Assembly (NCBI RefSeq): GCF_015910535.1
Contig: NZ_JACBJG010000001.1
Span: 62,001 to 126,000, forward strand
Source of the DNA: Saccharomonospora sp. NB11
Lineage (GTDB): Bacteria > Actinomycetota > Actinomycetes > Mycobacteriales > Pseudonocardiaceae
Length of the DNA stretch: 64,000 bases
Direction of reading: 5' to 3'
Shown: positions 29,185-37,281 of the stretch, one piece after another
Layout of the letters: each line of letters begins with the position of its first letter
Numbering within the stretch: position 1 is the first letter of the stretch
Notes under the pieces: model-generated
Databases searched by the model: none
What the model was told of the DNA's origin: nothing
Seen by the model: the letters and a program-made list of their open reading frames with translations, nothing else
Translations under genes and position numbers: made by a program

Positions 29185-30540
29185 TCAGCCACGCACGATG
29201 GCGAGGACCTCGTCGGTCAGCGCACGCACGGCGGCCTCGTCGGAGGCTTCCACGTTCAGTCGCAGCAACGGTTCCGTGTTGGACGCACGAAGATTGAACC
29301 AGCCACGCTCGCCGAGGTCGACTGTGAGGCCGTCGAGTTCGTCCAGCTCCGCGCCGTGTCGACCCCCGAATGCCTCCTTCACGGCCGCCAGCCGACCCGC
29401 CTGGTCGTCGACCGTGGAGTTGATTTCGCCGGAGGCGACGTAGCGACTGAACCGCGAGGTCAGAGCCGACAACGGCCCGTCCTGCTCGCCCAACGCCGCG
29501 AGGACGTGCAGGGCCGCCAGCATGCCGGTGTCGGCCCGCCAGAAGTCGCGGAAGTAGTAGTGGGCCGAGTGCTCGCCACCGAAGATGGCGCCCGTCCTGG
29601 CCATCTCCTCCTTGATGAAGGAGTGTCCGACGCGCGTCCGCACGGGGGTACCGCCGTGTTCGCGCACGATCTCGGGAACGGCCTTCGACGTGATGAGGTT
29701 GTGGATGATCGTGGCGCCGGGCTCCTTGGCGAGCTCCCGCGTCGCCACGAGGGCGGTGATGGCGCTGGGCGGCACCGGGTCGCCGTTCTCGTCGACGACG
29801 AAGCAGCGATCGGCGTCCCCGTCGAACGCGAGCCCGACGTCGGCGCCCACCTCACGGACCTTCGCCTGCAGGTCCACGATGTTGGCCGGGTCCAGCGGGT
29901 TCGCCTCGTGATTGGGGAACGCACCGTCGAGCTCGAAGTACATCGGCACGATCTCGAACGGCAGGCTCTCGAACACCTTCGGCACCGTGAGGCCGCCCAT
30001 GCCGTTGCCCGCGTCCACGACGATCTTCAACGGGCGGCTGTCGCTGAGGTCGACCAGCTTGTGCAGGTGCGCCGCGTACTCGCTCAGCACGTCACGTTCG
30101 GTGATCGTGCCCTCCTGGCCGGCGAACTCGGGAACGCCCTGCTCCACGGTGTCCCGGATCTCGGCGAGACCGGACTCCTGCCCAACCGGGGCGGCACCGG
30201 CGCGACACAGCTTGATGCCGTTGTACTGCGCCGGGTTGTGGCTGGCGGTGAACATCGCGCCGGGCATGTTGAGCATGCCGGACGCGAAGTACAGCTCGTC
30301 GGTGCTCGCGAGGCCGATCGAGACCACGTCGAGTCCCTGCGACGTCACACCCCTGGCGAACGCCTTGGCCAGGCCCGGCGAGGACTCCCGCATGTCGTGC
30401 CCGATCACCACCGAAGGGGAGTCCGGCTTGATGAGCAGAGCGAAGGCGGCACCGAAATCGGCCACCAGCTCCTCGGTCAGCTCGTCACCGACGACACCAC
30501 GGATGTCGTACGCCTTCACGATGGCCGACAGGTTCGACAC
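29185..30540 (-). CDS. manB: Phosphomannomutase/phosphoglucomutase
   Basis: 451 aa, alpha-D-phosphohexomutase family. It converts mannose-6-P to mannose-1-P for GDP-mannose. The active-site phosphoserine loop is FTASHNPAQYNG, the magnesium loop is FDGDADRC, the sugar-binding loop GGEHSAH and the phosphate-binding C-terminal loop RASNTEPLLRLNVEA. All are intact. GTG 30540 (VSNLSAIVKAYDIRG) has GGGGAG upstream. The next gene upstream is the DUF3499 gene, 78 bases away, in the order of Rv3257c-Rv3258c. Confidence 0.95.
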   Translation of the reverse strand: MSNLSAIVKAYDIRGVVGDELTEELVADFGAAFALLIKPDSPSVVIGHDMRESSPGLAKAFARGVTSQGLDVVSIGLASTDELYFASGMLNMPGAMFTASHNPAQYNGIKLCRAGAAPVGQESGLAEIRDTVEQGVPEFAGQEGTITERDVLSEYAAHLHKLVDLSDSRPLKIVVDAGNGMGGLTVPKVFESLPFEIVPMYFELDGAFPNHEANPLDPANIVDLQAKVREVGADVGLAFDGDADRCFVVDENGDPVPPSAITALVATRELAKEPGATIIHNLITSKAVPEIVREHGGTPVRTRVGHSFIKEEMARTGAIFGGEHSAHYYFRDFWRADTGMLAALHVLAALGEQDGPLSALTSRFSRYVASGEINSTVDDQAGRLAAVKEAFGGRHGAELDELDGLTVDLGERGWFNLRASNTEPLLRLNVEASDEAAVRALTDEVLAIVRG

Positions 30541-30618
30541 GCCTCTCCCCGATCGTCTCCGATGTAGGCTTCGCAAGCCTCGATACCCGCGAAGGAGCCT
30601 ACCGACACGTCCGGACGC

Positions 30619-30987
30619 TCAGGCGCGGCCGGGGAGTACCCGCAGGTGGCCCCGCCGGATCTCACCCGTCCTCGACGGCTCCGACTGTTCCGGGGGCGGC
30701 GCACTGGGGCGGTCGGAACGCCCCGCCTCACGCACGGCCTCGGCCAGCGCGGTCAGCTCGTCACTGGAAGGTTCCGGGGCAGCGAACTCCCCCTCGTGCC
30801 GGACGACCTCCCAGCCCTTGGGCGCTGTGAGCCGCAGGGCGTGAGCCTCGCAGAGGTCGTACGAATGAGGCTCCGATGCCGTGGCCAGCGGACCGACCAC
30901 CGCGGTCGAGTCGCTGTAGGCGTAGGTCAGCGTCGCTACCGCGGGTTCGAGGCAACCCGTCCGCGAACACTTTCGCACGCTCCGCAC
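30619..30987 (-). CDS. DUF3499-family protein (Rv3258c type)
   Basis: 122 aa. The N-terminal half has the family's zinc-finger-like cysteines (RKCSRTGCLEPAVATLTYAY and YDLCEAHALRL) and the VPKGWEVVR-like run APKGWEVVRHEG. The C-terminal half is acidic, then Pro/Arg-rich. No function is assigned. The GTG start has no good ribosome site, but TATGGT lies eight bases before it, so the mRNA is probably leaderless. It is divergent from the Rv3259-like gene. Confidence 0.88.
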   Translation of the reverse strand: MRSVRKCSRTGCLEPAVATLTYAYSDSTAVVGPLATASEPHSYDLCEAHALRLTAPKGWEVVRHEGEFAAPEPSSDELTALAEAVREAGRSDRPSAPPPEQSEPSRTGEIRRGHLRVLPGRA

Positions 30988-31074
30988 AGTTGCTCACCAT
31001 AGCCTGTACGCGGTGTCCTGTGCGGCCGACACACCGAGAACTTTTCGGTGGCACGGCAGCGTAGGCTTCCCCTC
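30988..31074. promoter_or_regulatory. Divergent promoters of the DUF3499 and Rv3259-like genes
   Basis: On the minus strand TATGGT (30996-31001) lies eight bases before GTG 30987. On the plus strand TAGGCT (31062-31067) lies seven bases before GTG 31075. Both fit a TANNNT -10 box driving leaderless transcripts that start at or near the start codon. Confidence 0.55.
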
Positions 31075-31542
31075 GTGGCTATGGCGAGAGGCTCGCGACA
31101 GCGGCAGCGGTTCCGCCGCGACCGACATGGTCGTGGTCTGAGGGGGCCACTGTTCCCGTCCACGGTGCCTGCAGCGTCGAGCCGTGCCGAGAAGTTCGAC
31201 GCTCTCGTCCTCGACGCGCTGGAGCCGATCGAGGCCCGGTGGCGCCACGACCTCACCGAGTTGGACGTGGCGGTCGACGAGGTGCCGGAAGTGCGCATGG
31301 AGATTCCCTCCACGCAGGTCGAGGGCGTGTTGCTCGACGGGAGGGTGCCGCTGTCCCGGCTCGTGCCCGCGGGCGTCGACCGCGACGGCCTGCCGACCCG
31401 GGCGCGGATCGTGCTGTACCGCCGCCCGCTGGAGGCCCGGGCCAAGGACCCGACGGAGCTGTCCGAACTCGTCCACGACGTCCTCGTGGAACAGGTCGCC
31501 AACTACCTCGGCGTGGAACCGGACATCATCGACGGCGGCTGA
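31075..31542 (+). CDS. Rv3259-like protein, related to the zincin-1 metallopeptidase family
   Basis: 155 aa. A basic N-terminus (ARGSRQRQRFRRDRHGRGLRGPL) precedes a domain with FDALVLDALEPIEARW, VEVPEVRMEIPSTQ-like and RARIVLYRRPLE. It corresponds to Rv3259, placed in the zincin-1 (PF06262) family. Where true family members have HExxH, this protein has LVHDVLVEQVANYLG. The Glu and second His are missing, so peptidase activity is unlikely by the classic mechanism. GTG 31075 is favoured by a -10 box; ATG 31081 is also possible. Confidence 0.8.
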   Translation: MAMARGSRQRQRFRRDRHGRGLRGPLFPSTVPAASSRAEKFDALVLDALEPIEARWRHDLTELDVAVDEVPEVRMEIPSTQVEGVLLDGRVPLSRLVPAGVDRDGLPTRARIVLYRRPLEARAKDPTELSELVHDVLVEQVANYLGVEPDIIDGG

Positions 31543-31553
31543 CGACGTCGACT

Positions 31554-31575
31554 CCGACGCCGACTCCGGCGTCGG
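31554..31575. terminator. Bidirectional terminator
   Basis: CCGACGCCG (31554-31562) and CGGCGTCGG (31567-31575) form a perfect 9-bp stem with a four-base loop between two convergent genes. Confidence 0.6.
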
Positions 31576-31578
31576 CTC

Positions 31579-33516
31579 TCACGTCGCCGACGACCGCGAC
31601 GACCTGGCCAGGCGCAGCGACGGGACCGCCGTGAGCACCGTGAACGACACGGCCGCGAGCTGTCCGAGCAGCAGCAGATCGTGGCGACCGTTCTCGAAAC
31701 GCACCCGGACCTCGGCGGGCTCCGGCGGCACGGCGACCGCCACCTGACCGCCCCACGCTTTGACGATCGGATGGCCCACGCCGTCGATCGTGGCGCGCCA
31801 CCCCGGTTCGTAGGCCGCGGCCACCAGGAGCAGACGTCCCTCCGGGCCTTCCGACACCCGCACGCCGATCTCGGGCGGCGCGGCGTCCACCGCCGCCGAT
31901 GCGGGTGTCGTGAGCAGGTCGGCGTCGGGAGCCAGTCCGCCGACCGACCGCTGAGCCTGTTCGGGAGAGATCAACGTCGCCGCGCCCGCCTCCGCGGTCA
32001 GCCGCAGCACGGTCCGGCCGTCGTACGTCGCCGCGACAGGCTCCACGAGGTCGCCGGCCACGGAGCGGAGCACCTCGCCGTCGTCGCCGGGTGACAGCAC
32101 GACGAACAGCACGCCCGACGTGGCGGCCGACGTCACCGCGTCGACCACGCCCTCGCGAGCGCCGTCGGAAAGCTGGCGTTGCCAGTCGCGCAGGCGCGCA
32201 CTCATCCACTCGCTCGACGCCATCGCGTCGTCGCCGAATCGGGGCAGGCGCCCGGCCGTGAGCCGAGGCGTCGCCGTCGCGTCGTCTCCCAGGATCAACA
32301 CCCCGCGCCCCGTCGCTGCGAGGTCGGCGGCGAGCGGTTCCGTCGGTTCGCCCGGCTGGTGCGCGAGTGGTCCTCCTCGGCCGCCGAGGACGACACCGAC
32401 CGCCAGCACCAGCACCCCGGCCCACGCCGCCGCGACCGCGACTCGCTGCCGGAGAGGTCGCGACTCCGTCCGCGCGGATTGGTCGCCGAGGCCCAGGAGC
32501 GGGACGAGCAGCCCGGCTCCGACGAACAACAGGGGCGCCCCCGCGAACGCCGCACCGCCGGACCTGCCGTCGAGCACCGTCGCGACGAGCCCGGCCGCCC
32601 CCACCACGACGAGTCCGGCCGCCGCCCACAGCCGGACCGAGGGGCGCACGAGCGCGGCCGACAGCGCCGCGAGCACGACCACGACTCCGACCGGTGTTCC
32701 TCCCGGACCGCCCGGGTCCAGGACGACCAGCTCGCCCACGGTGGGAACGTCGGCTGCCGCACCGGTCACACCGCGCAGCACGAGCCCGGGTTCGTCGACG
32801 AGCACCGGCAGCCACGGTGACAACAACGCGGCGGGCAACAGCACCAGAACGGCGAGAGAACCAACTCGTGCCCTGGGCCGGTCCCGCCCAGGAGACACCA
32901 CGAAGACGACCCCGGCCACGACGAGCAGCGTCAGCCAGGACAACGGATGGAAGGCTCCCACGGTCGCCAGACCCAGGGCGCACACGGCACTCAGGCTCAG
33001 CCACCGTGCCGGAACTTCTCGCCACCCCGACGCCGCCACGATGCCGGCCAGCAGGAGCGGCAGCAGCAGATGGACCACGACGACGTCGACCCGGCCCTGC
33101 ACCGCCGCCGTCGTGGCAGCGGGCAACAGCGCGTAGACCGCCGCCACGACGGCCCGGTGGGAACGTCCCACCGGCAGCCGCCGCATCGCGGTGTACGCGG
33201 ACAAGCCCGCCAACGGAATGTCGGCCAGCAGCAACAACGCCACCGCGGCGGCGGGACCGCCCCACGGCGCGAACGGAGCACCGAGCACGCCCAGGACGGC
33301 GAGAGCCGGAGGTGCACCGCCGGAAGCACCACCGGCCACGCCGTGCCAGGCTGCGAGGTACTCGCGCCAGACCTCGCCGAGCTCACCGACCGGCGACAAC
33401 GCGCCGCCGGAGAGCGAAAGACCGAGCCGACCCGCGTGCAGCACCAGTGCAACGATCGCCAGCGCGGTCACCATGAGCACGGGCGGAGCCCACCGCGAAC
33501 GCAGCGCCCGCCTCAT
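31579..33516 (-). CDS. Multi-spanning membrane protein, resembles the C-terminal part of membrane glycosyltransferases
   Basis: 645 aa. About ten hydrophobic helices cover residues 10-390. They include ALAIVALVLHAGRLGL, AAAVALLLLADIPLAGLSAY and LLLPLLLAGIVAAS. An extracytoplasmic Ala/Val-rich domain (about 400-600) and a last helix (LLLLGQLAAVSFTVLTAV) follow. In relatives I recall such a region fused behind a family 2 glycosyltransferase domain. Here no GT2 domain is found in the 280 bases between this start and whiB2. ATG 33516 has GAGGTGGG upstream. A role in envelope polysaccharide is a guess. Confidence 0.7.
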   Translation of the reverse strand: MRRALRSRWAPPVLMVTALAIVALVLHAGRLGLSLSGGALSPVGELGEVWREYLAAWHGVAGGASGGAPPALAVLGVLGAPFAPWGGPAAAVALLLLADIPLAGLSAYTAMRRLPVGRSHRAVVAAVYALLPAATTAAVQGRVDVVVVHLLLPLLLAGIVAASGWREVPARWLSLSAVCALGLATVGAFHPLSWLTLLVVAGVVFVVSPGRDRPRARVGSLAVLVLLPAALLSPWLPVLVDEPGLVLRGVTGAAADVPTVGELVVLDPGGPGGTPVGVVVVLAALSAALVRPSVRLWAAAGLVVVGAAGLVATVLDGRSGGAAFAGAPLLFVGAGLLVPLLGLGDQSARTESRPLRQRVAVAAAWAGVLVLAVGVVLGGRGGPLAHQPGEPTEPLAADLAATGRGVLILGDDATATPRLTAGRLPRFGDDAMASSEWMSARLRDWQRQLSDGAREGVVDAVTSAATSGVLFVVLSPGDDGEVLRSVAGDLVEPVAATYDGRTVLRLTAEAGAATLISPEQAQRSVGGLAPDADLLTTPASAAVDAAPPEIGVRVSEGPEGRLLLVAAAYEPGWRATIDGVGHPIVKAWGGQVAVAVPPEPAEVRVRFENGRHDLLLLGQLAAVSFTVLTAVPSLRLARSSRSSAT

Positions 33517-33800
33517 ACCCACCTCACCGACCACGCGCGCGATGACCGCAACACGCCGTTGATCGACCCATGTTCGACCTCGACGCGGGTATCGGTCAGA
33601 ATGCTCGACGCGCGGGCACGGCGACCCGAACGGGTCGCGAACCGGCTGGGTCCTCGGTCAGGCCGAGGCACCAGAAGCCGAGACAACGCCGAGAACTGCG
33701 TAGGAAGGATCGGTGAGGCGACGATCGTGCACGACAAGTGCCACTCCGCGAACAGTGAAGATCAAGGACGCCTACTCTAACGAGCGGCTCCCGACGCGGG

Positions 33801-34082
33801 TCACACGGCGCGCTTCTTCAGCTTCCTCCGCTCCCTCTCGGAGAGGCCGCCCCAGATGCCGAACCGCTCGTCGTGGGCCAAGGCGTACTCCAGGCAGTCG
33901 TTACGGACCTCGCACACCTGGCAAATTCGCTTCGCTTCCCGGGTCGAGCCCCCCTTCTCCGGGAAGAAGGCCTCCGGATCGGTCTGCGCGCACAACGCGC
34001 GATCCTGCCAATCCTGCTCGTCCGTCACGTCGAAGAGCTCGGTGAGCACACCCAGATCGTCCGGGTGTCCACCCCACTCCAT
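33801..34082 (-). CDS. whiB2: WhiB-family iron-sulfur regulator, WhiB2/WhmD type
   Basis: 93 aa, close to the 89 aa of M. tuberculosis WhiB2. The [4Fe-4S] cysteines are in ALCAQTDPEAFFPEKGGST and ICQVCEVRNDC, followed by the G(I/V)WGG turn FGIWGGLSERERRKLKK and the basic tail. WhiB proteins bind SigA and act on transcription. This type is needed for division and septation. ATG 34082 is preferred (GGGGGA five bases upstream); GTG 34121 with GGAGG is a good alternative that adds 13 residues. A long leader region (about 195 bases) precedes it, usual for whiB genes. Confidence 0.95.
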   Translation of the reverse strand: MEWGGHPDDLGVLTELFDVTDEQDWQDRALCAQTDPEAFFPEKGGSTREAKRICQVCEVRNDCLEYALAHDERFGIWGGLSERERRKLKKRAV

Positions 34083-34277
34083 GACGTTCCCCCATTCTCT
34101 TCCAGTCGTATCCAACCGCACGTCCGCCTCCTCGCTTCCACGCACTCCCAGGGCCGGCGGTACCGGATGCCCCGACTGCCCCCCTTTTAAGACAGTCGAA
34201 TGACATCAATGTGATTACACCTGTGTAGTGCGGCCGGGTCAAGCGGAGTAGCAAGGTTGGGGGATACTTGGAGCGGC

Positions 34278-35129
34278 ATGCGCAAGGGGACACGCCGAGA
34301 GAACCTCGACCGGTTTGCGCCTGTTGCTCCCCGCGAACGGAGAGGACACACCACGCCAGTGCAACGCTCAGTCGTTCGGCCAAGCGCACTCTTCTACGTC
34401 ATCCTCGCCGTCACCGTGGCCGGGGGCGCGTTGACCACAGCGATGACGTTCGACGACATCCTTCAGCGTCCGGTGCTGCCCACTCTCGGCATGTTCCTGC
34501 TGATCATCGGAGGTTGGGCCCTCTCGCTGACCCTGCACGAGTTCGGGCACGCCTTCGTGGCCTACAAGGGCGGCGACCGGGAGGTGGCCGCCAAGGGCTA
34601 CCTCTCGATGGACATCCGGCGCTACACCGACCCGGTCATGTCGCTGGTGCTTCCGTTGATCATCCTCGCGATCGGCGGCATCCCGCTTCCCGGTGGCGCA
34701 GTGTGGATCAACCGCTGGGCGCTGCGGTCCCGAACCGTGTCGTCGTGGGTGTCTCTCGCGGGGCCGCTCAGCAACCTCGCACTCGGCGTCGTCCTCACGG
34801 CGGTCGTCGCCACCGTCGACATGCCGCCGGGCCTGTTCGCCGGACTGTCCTACCTGGCCTCGCTGCAGATTCTCGCGTTCGTCATCAACATCCTCCCCGT
34901 GCCGGGCCTCGACGGGTTCGGTGCGATCGAGCCCTACCTGTCACCGAAGGCGCGCGAGTTCGGCGCGAAGGCCCGCCCATGGGCTCCTCTCGTGCTTTTC
35001 GCCCTGGTCATCGGTGTTCCCGGTGTGGGATCGGCCCTGTGGTCATTGACCGACACCGTGTTCGCGGCCGTCGGCGGTGACTCGTTCGCGGCGGCGGTCG
35101 GTCAGTACGTGTTCATGTTCTGGCGCTGA
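34278..35129 (+). CDS. Site-2 protease family (M50) membrane metalloprotease
   Basis: 283 aa. The zinc motif HEFGH (87-91) lies in a membrane helix (ALSLTLHEFGHAFVAY), and the third ligand region is NILPVPGLDGFG, the NPxPxxDG-like motif. Four to six helices fit the M50 family, which cleaves within membranes, often anti-sigma factors or signal-peptide remnants. There is no PDZ domain and no CBS domain. ATG 34278 has GGAG five bases upstream; GTG 34359 would skip a basic, probably cytosolic N-terminus. The substrate is unknown. It is divergent from whiB2. Confidence 0.88.
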   Translation: MRKGTRRENLDRFAPVAPRERRGHTTPVQRSVVRPSALFYVILAVTVAGGALTTAMTFDDILQRPVLPTLGMFLLIIGGWALSLTLHEFGHAFVAYKGGDREVAAKGYLSMDIRRYTDPVMSLVLPLIILAIGGIPLPGGAVWINRWALRSRTVSSWVSLAGPLSNLALGVVLTAVVATVDMPPGLFAGLSYLASLQILAFVINILPVPGLDGFGAIEPYLSPKAREFGAKARPWAPLVLFALVIGVPGVGSALWSLTDTVFAAVGGDSFAAAVGQYVFMFWR

Positions 35130-35139
35130 TCACGCCCCG

Positions 35140-35901
35140 CTATCGCAACCACTGCCGGGCCCGGGCAGCCACCCGGCGCAACCCGGCTCGCTCACCGAGG
35201 TAGTTGCCCACCAGCCCTACCACCGGCAACGACCCCAGCGCCTGGTGGTAGAAGCGACCGCTCGGACGCTTCTCCAGTTCGCCGAGGAGGCCGAACAGCG
35301 AACGGCCGAGCCGCCACAGCGTGCGCGCCCCCGCCTTGACGCCGAACCGGGCACGCCTCCGTCCGTTCGTCGGCAGGTCCTCCGACAACGCCGCCGTGCG
35401 CTCGTCCTCCGCCGCGGGGTCGTACCCCGCGTAACGCCCCTCGGCGACGTAGCGGTCGATGTCGCGTTCGAAGAGAACCCAGGCAATCAGTCGGACCCGC
35501 TCCGCGACGTCGGTGACCCCGTGCTCCCCGGCGATGGCGCACAACAACAGGCCCTGCGAGGCCACGCCCATCGTGTCCTGGACCGGGAATCGATCCGCCA
35601 AGGCACCCAACAGTCCCGGAGCCGCCGTGACCAGGGCCGTGAAGCGGCCGACCCGGTTGACCCACCAGTCCACGCGATCGTCGGTGTCCATCGTGCCCCA
35701 CGCCGCGGACCCGGGCACCCTGACCGACTTCACTGCCTCGGCGAGCCGCGCCCGCACCGACGCCTCGGTCTCGCCGCCGGAGGTCGACACGGTGAACGGG
35801 TCCGCCTCGCGAAGCGCGTCCACCAACGGCCCTGCCGCCCGCACGAACGGGCGGAGCACCTTGACGACCTGCTCGTCGCTGCTCGGCTCGACCACGGTCA
35901 C
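35140..35901 (-). CDS. Conserved hypothetical protein downstream of mshB
   Basis: 253 aa, not recognised with confidence. It has DTDDRVDWWVNRVGRFTALV, FPVQDTMGVASQGLLLCAIAGEHG, a helical region VRLIAWVLFERDIDRYVAEGRYAGYDP and the C-terminal GRFYHQALGSLPVVGLVGNYLGERAGLRRVAARA. The last part recalls the Gly-rich hydrophobic hairpin of EcsC-like proteins. No signal peptide is seen. GTG 35901 overlaps the previous stop as GTGA, so it forms a coupled row with mshB and the small membrane protein. Function unknown. Confidence 0.75.
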   Translation of the reverse strand: MTVVEPSSDEQVVKVLRPFVRAAGPLVDALREADPFTVSTSGGETEASVRARLAEAVKSVRVPGSAAWGTMDTDDRVDWWVNRVGRFTALVTAAPGLLGALADRFPVQDTMGVASQGLLLCAIAGEHGVTDVAERVRLIAWVLFERDIDRYVAEGRYAGYDPAAEDERTAALSEDLPTNGRRRARFGVKAGARTLWRLGRSLFGLLGELEKRPSGRFYHQALGSLPVVGLVGNYLGERAGLRRVAARARQWLR

Positions 35902-36314
35902 CTTCCTGTTCCAGCGCCCTCCTTGGCCGCCCGGCCCAGCGACCCGCCGAGCGCGATAGCAGCAGGTACCGCACCACCCGCCAGCAACAGCAGCGCCCTC
36001 CAGTCCACCATCAGGACGGTGTCACCGCCCGGCCCGCCCGCGCCCAGCACCAACAGGCTCACGAGCCAGAAGAGCAACGGGACCATCGCCAGCCTTCGGG
36101 AGACCAACCGCTCCGCCGTCGTCACCAGCAACGGCGTGGTCAGCACGGCCACGAGCACGCTCAACGGCAACGGCGCGTCCCCCACCTTCGGCAACACGAG
36201 CCCGTCGAGCCGCAACGGCAGGTAGAACAGCTCCAGCGTGGCCAGCAGCACCGCGTCCACACACAGCAGTGCCAGCACACCCCACCGGGACACGGACGAC
36301 GCCTCCGTCAGCAC
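35898..36314 (-). CDS. Small multi-spanning membrane protein downstream of mshB
   Basis: 138 aa with about four hydrophobic helices: WGVLALLCVDAVLLATLELF, LPLSVLVAVLTTPLLV, MVPLLFWLVSLLVLGAG and ALLLLAGGAVPAAIALGGSL. GTG 36314 overlaps mshB by seven bases and has GGAGG nine bases upstream. GTG 36293 is an alternative. Not recognised. The conserved tight packing with mshB suggests a shared transcript, not necessarily a mycothiol function. Confidence 0.75.
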   Translation of the reverse strand: MLTEASSVSRWGVLALLCVDAVLLATLELFYLPLRLDGLVLPKVGDAPLPLSVLVAVLTTPLLVTTAERLVSRRLAMVPLLFWLVSLLVLGAGGPGGDTVLMVDWRALLLLAGGAVPAAIALGGSLGRAAKEGAGTGR

Positions 36315-37165
36315 CCTTCGAGACCTCCGAACAGGTCGGTCTCGGCACCGTCGGAGGGTCCGTGGGCGAGGACGAAGAACTCCGTGGTGGGGACCGGCTG
36401 CGCGATCTCGTTGGAGAGTGCGAAGCAATCGGCTCCCACGGTCACCTGGGTCCGATGAGCCCGCAAAGCATCGAACTTCGCGTCGCGGTACGGCGCGATG
36501 TCGATGCGCGTGGTGATGTCGGCGTCGGGAGTGGTGGGCAACTCGTCGTCGGCCGGGATACGGAAGGGGATCGCGTCCTCGGCGTCGCGCCGCCGCAACG
36601 CCGCCAACCCGCTCACGGTCGCCTCGGCCGAGGCGACGGTGTGGAACAGGCGACGCACCCCGTCGGCGCCCCCGCGCCGCTGCACCGCCGCCGTCGTGAT
36701 CTCGTGAGCCCGGATGTGGTCTGGGTGCCCGTAGCCACCGAAGGAGTCGTACGTCACCACCACGTCGGGCCGCAGCTCGTCGAACAGCGCCACGAGCTGC
36801 TCGGTCTGCTCCTCCACGTCGCCGCGGACGAACGCCCGCGGGTGCTCGTTCGCCTCCGTGCCCGCCATACCCGAGTCACGCCACCGCCCGGCACCGCCGA
36901 GAAAACGGTGCTCGGTCCAGCCCAACGCCGCTCCGGCCGCTCGCAGCTCACCGATGCGATAACCCCCGAGCTGATCGGCCGCCCAGCCGCCGAGCTGGTC
37001 GAGTTCGGCGGGAATGATCTCGCCTTCCTCGCCGAGAGTGCAGGTCACCACTGTGACGTGCGCCCCTTCGGCGGCGTAGCGGGCGATCGTGCCGCCCGTG
37101 GTGATGCTCTCGTCGTCCGGGTGTGCGTGCACGAACAGCACCCTGCGGCCGTGTACCGGGGTCAC
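36308..37165 (-). CDS. mshB: N-acetyl-1-D-myo-inositol-2-amino-2-deoxy-alpha-D-glucopyranoside deacetylase MshB
   Basis: 285 aa. It removes the acetyl group from GlcNAc-Ins, the second main step of mycothiol synthesis. The zinc site is visible as FVHAHPDDES (His15, Asp18) and FGGYGHPDHIRAHEI (third ligand His in HPDH). SRTPVTVGADCFALSN-like C-terminal features match the PIG-L/LmbE family MshB branch. Presence of mycothiol supports an actinobacterial host. In M. tuberculosis mshB is also in the typA-lpqW neighbourhood. Confidence 0.95.
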   Translation of the reverse strand: MTPVHGRRVLFVHAHPDDESITTGGTIARYAAEGAHVTVVTCTLGEEGEIIPAELDQLGGWAADQLGGYRIGELRAAGAALGWTEHRFLGGAGRWRDSGMAGTEANEHPRAFVRGDVEEQTEQLVALFDELRPDVVVTYDSFGGYGHPDHIRAHEITTAAVQRRGGADGVRRLFHTVASAEATVSGLAALRRRDAEDAIPFRIPADDELPTTPDADITTRIDIAPYRDAKFDALRAHRTQVTVGADCFALSNEIAQPVPTTEFFVLAHGPSDGAETDLFGGLEGC

Positions 37166-37281
37166 AACTTAAGATTAGTTCGTTCGTATCGTCCCCACAT
37201 CGGCGCATCTGCACTATCCTCGCGCCGAGTCACAACCACACATCGCCGTGACACCCTAATTCCCCTCACGAAGGGCTTCTG

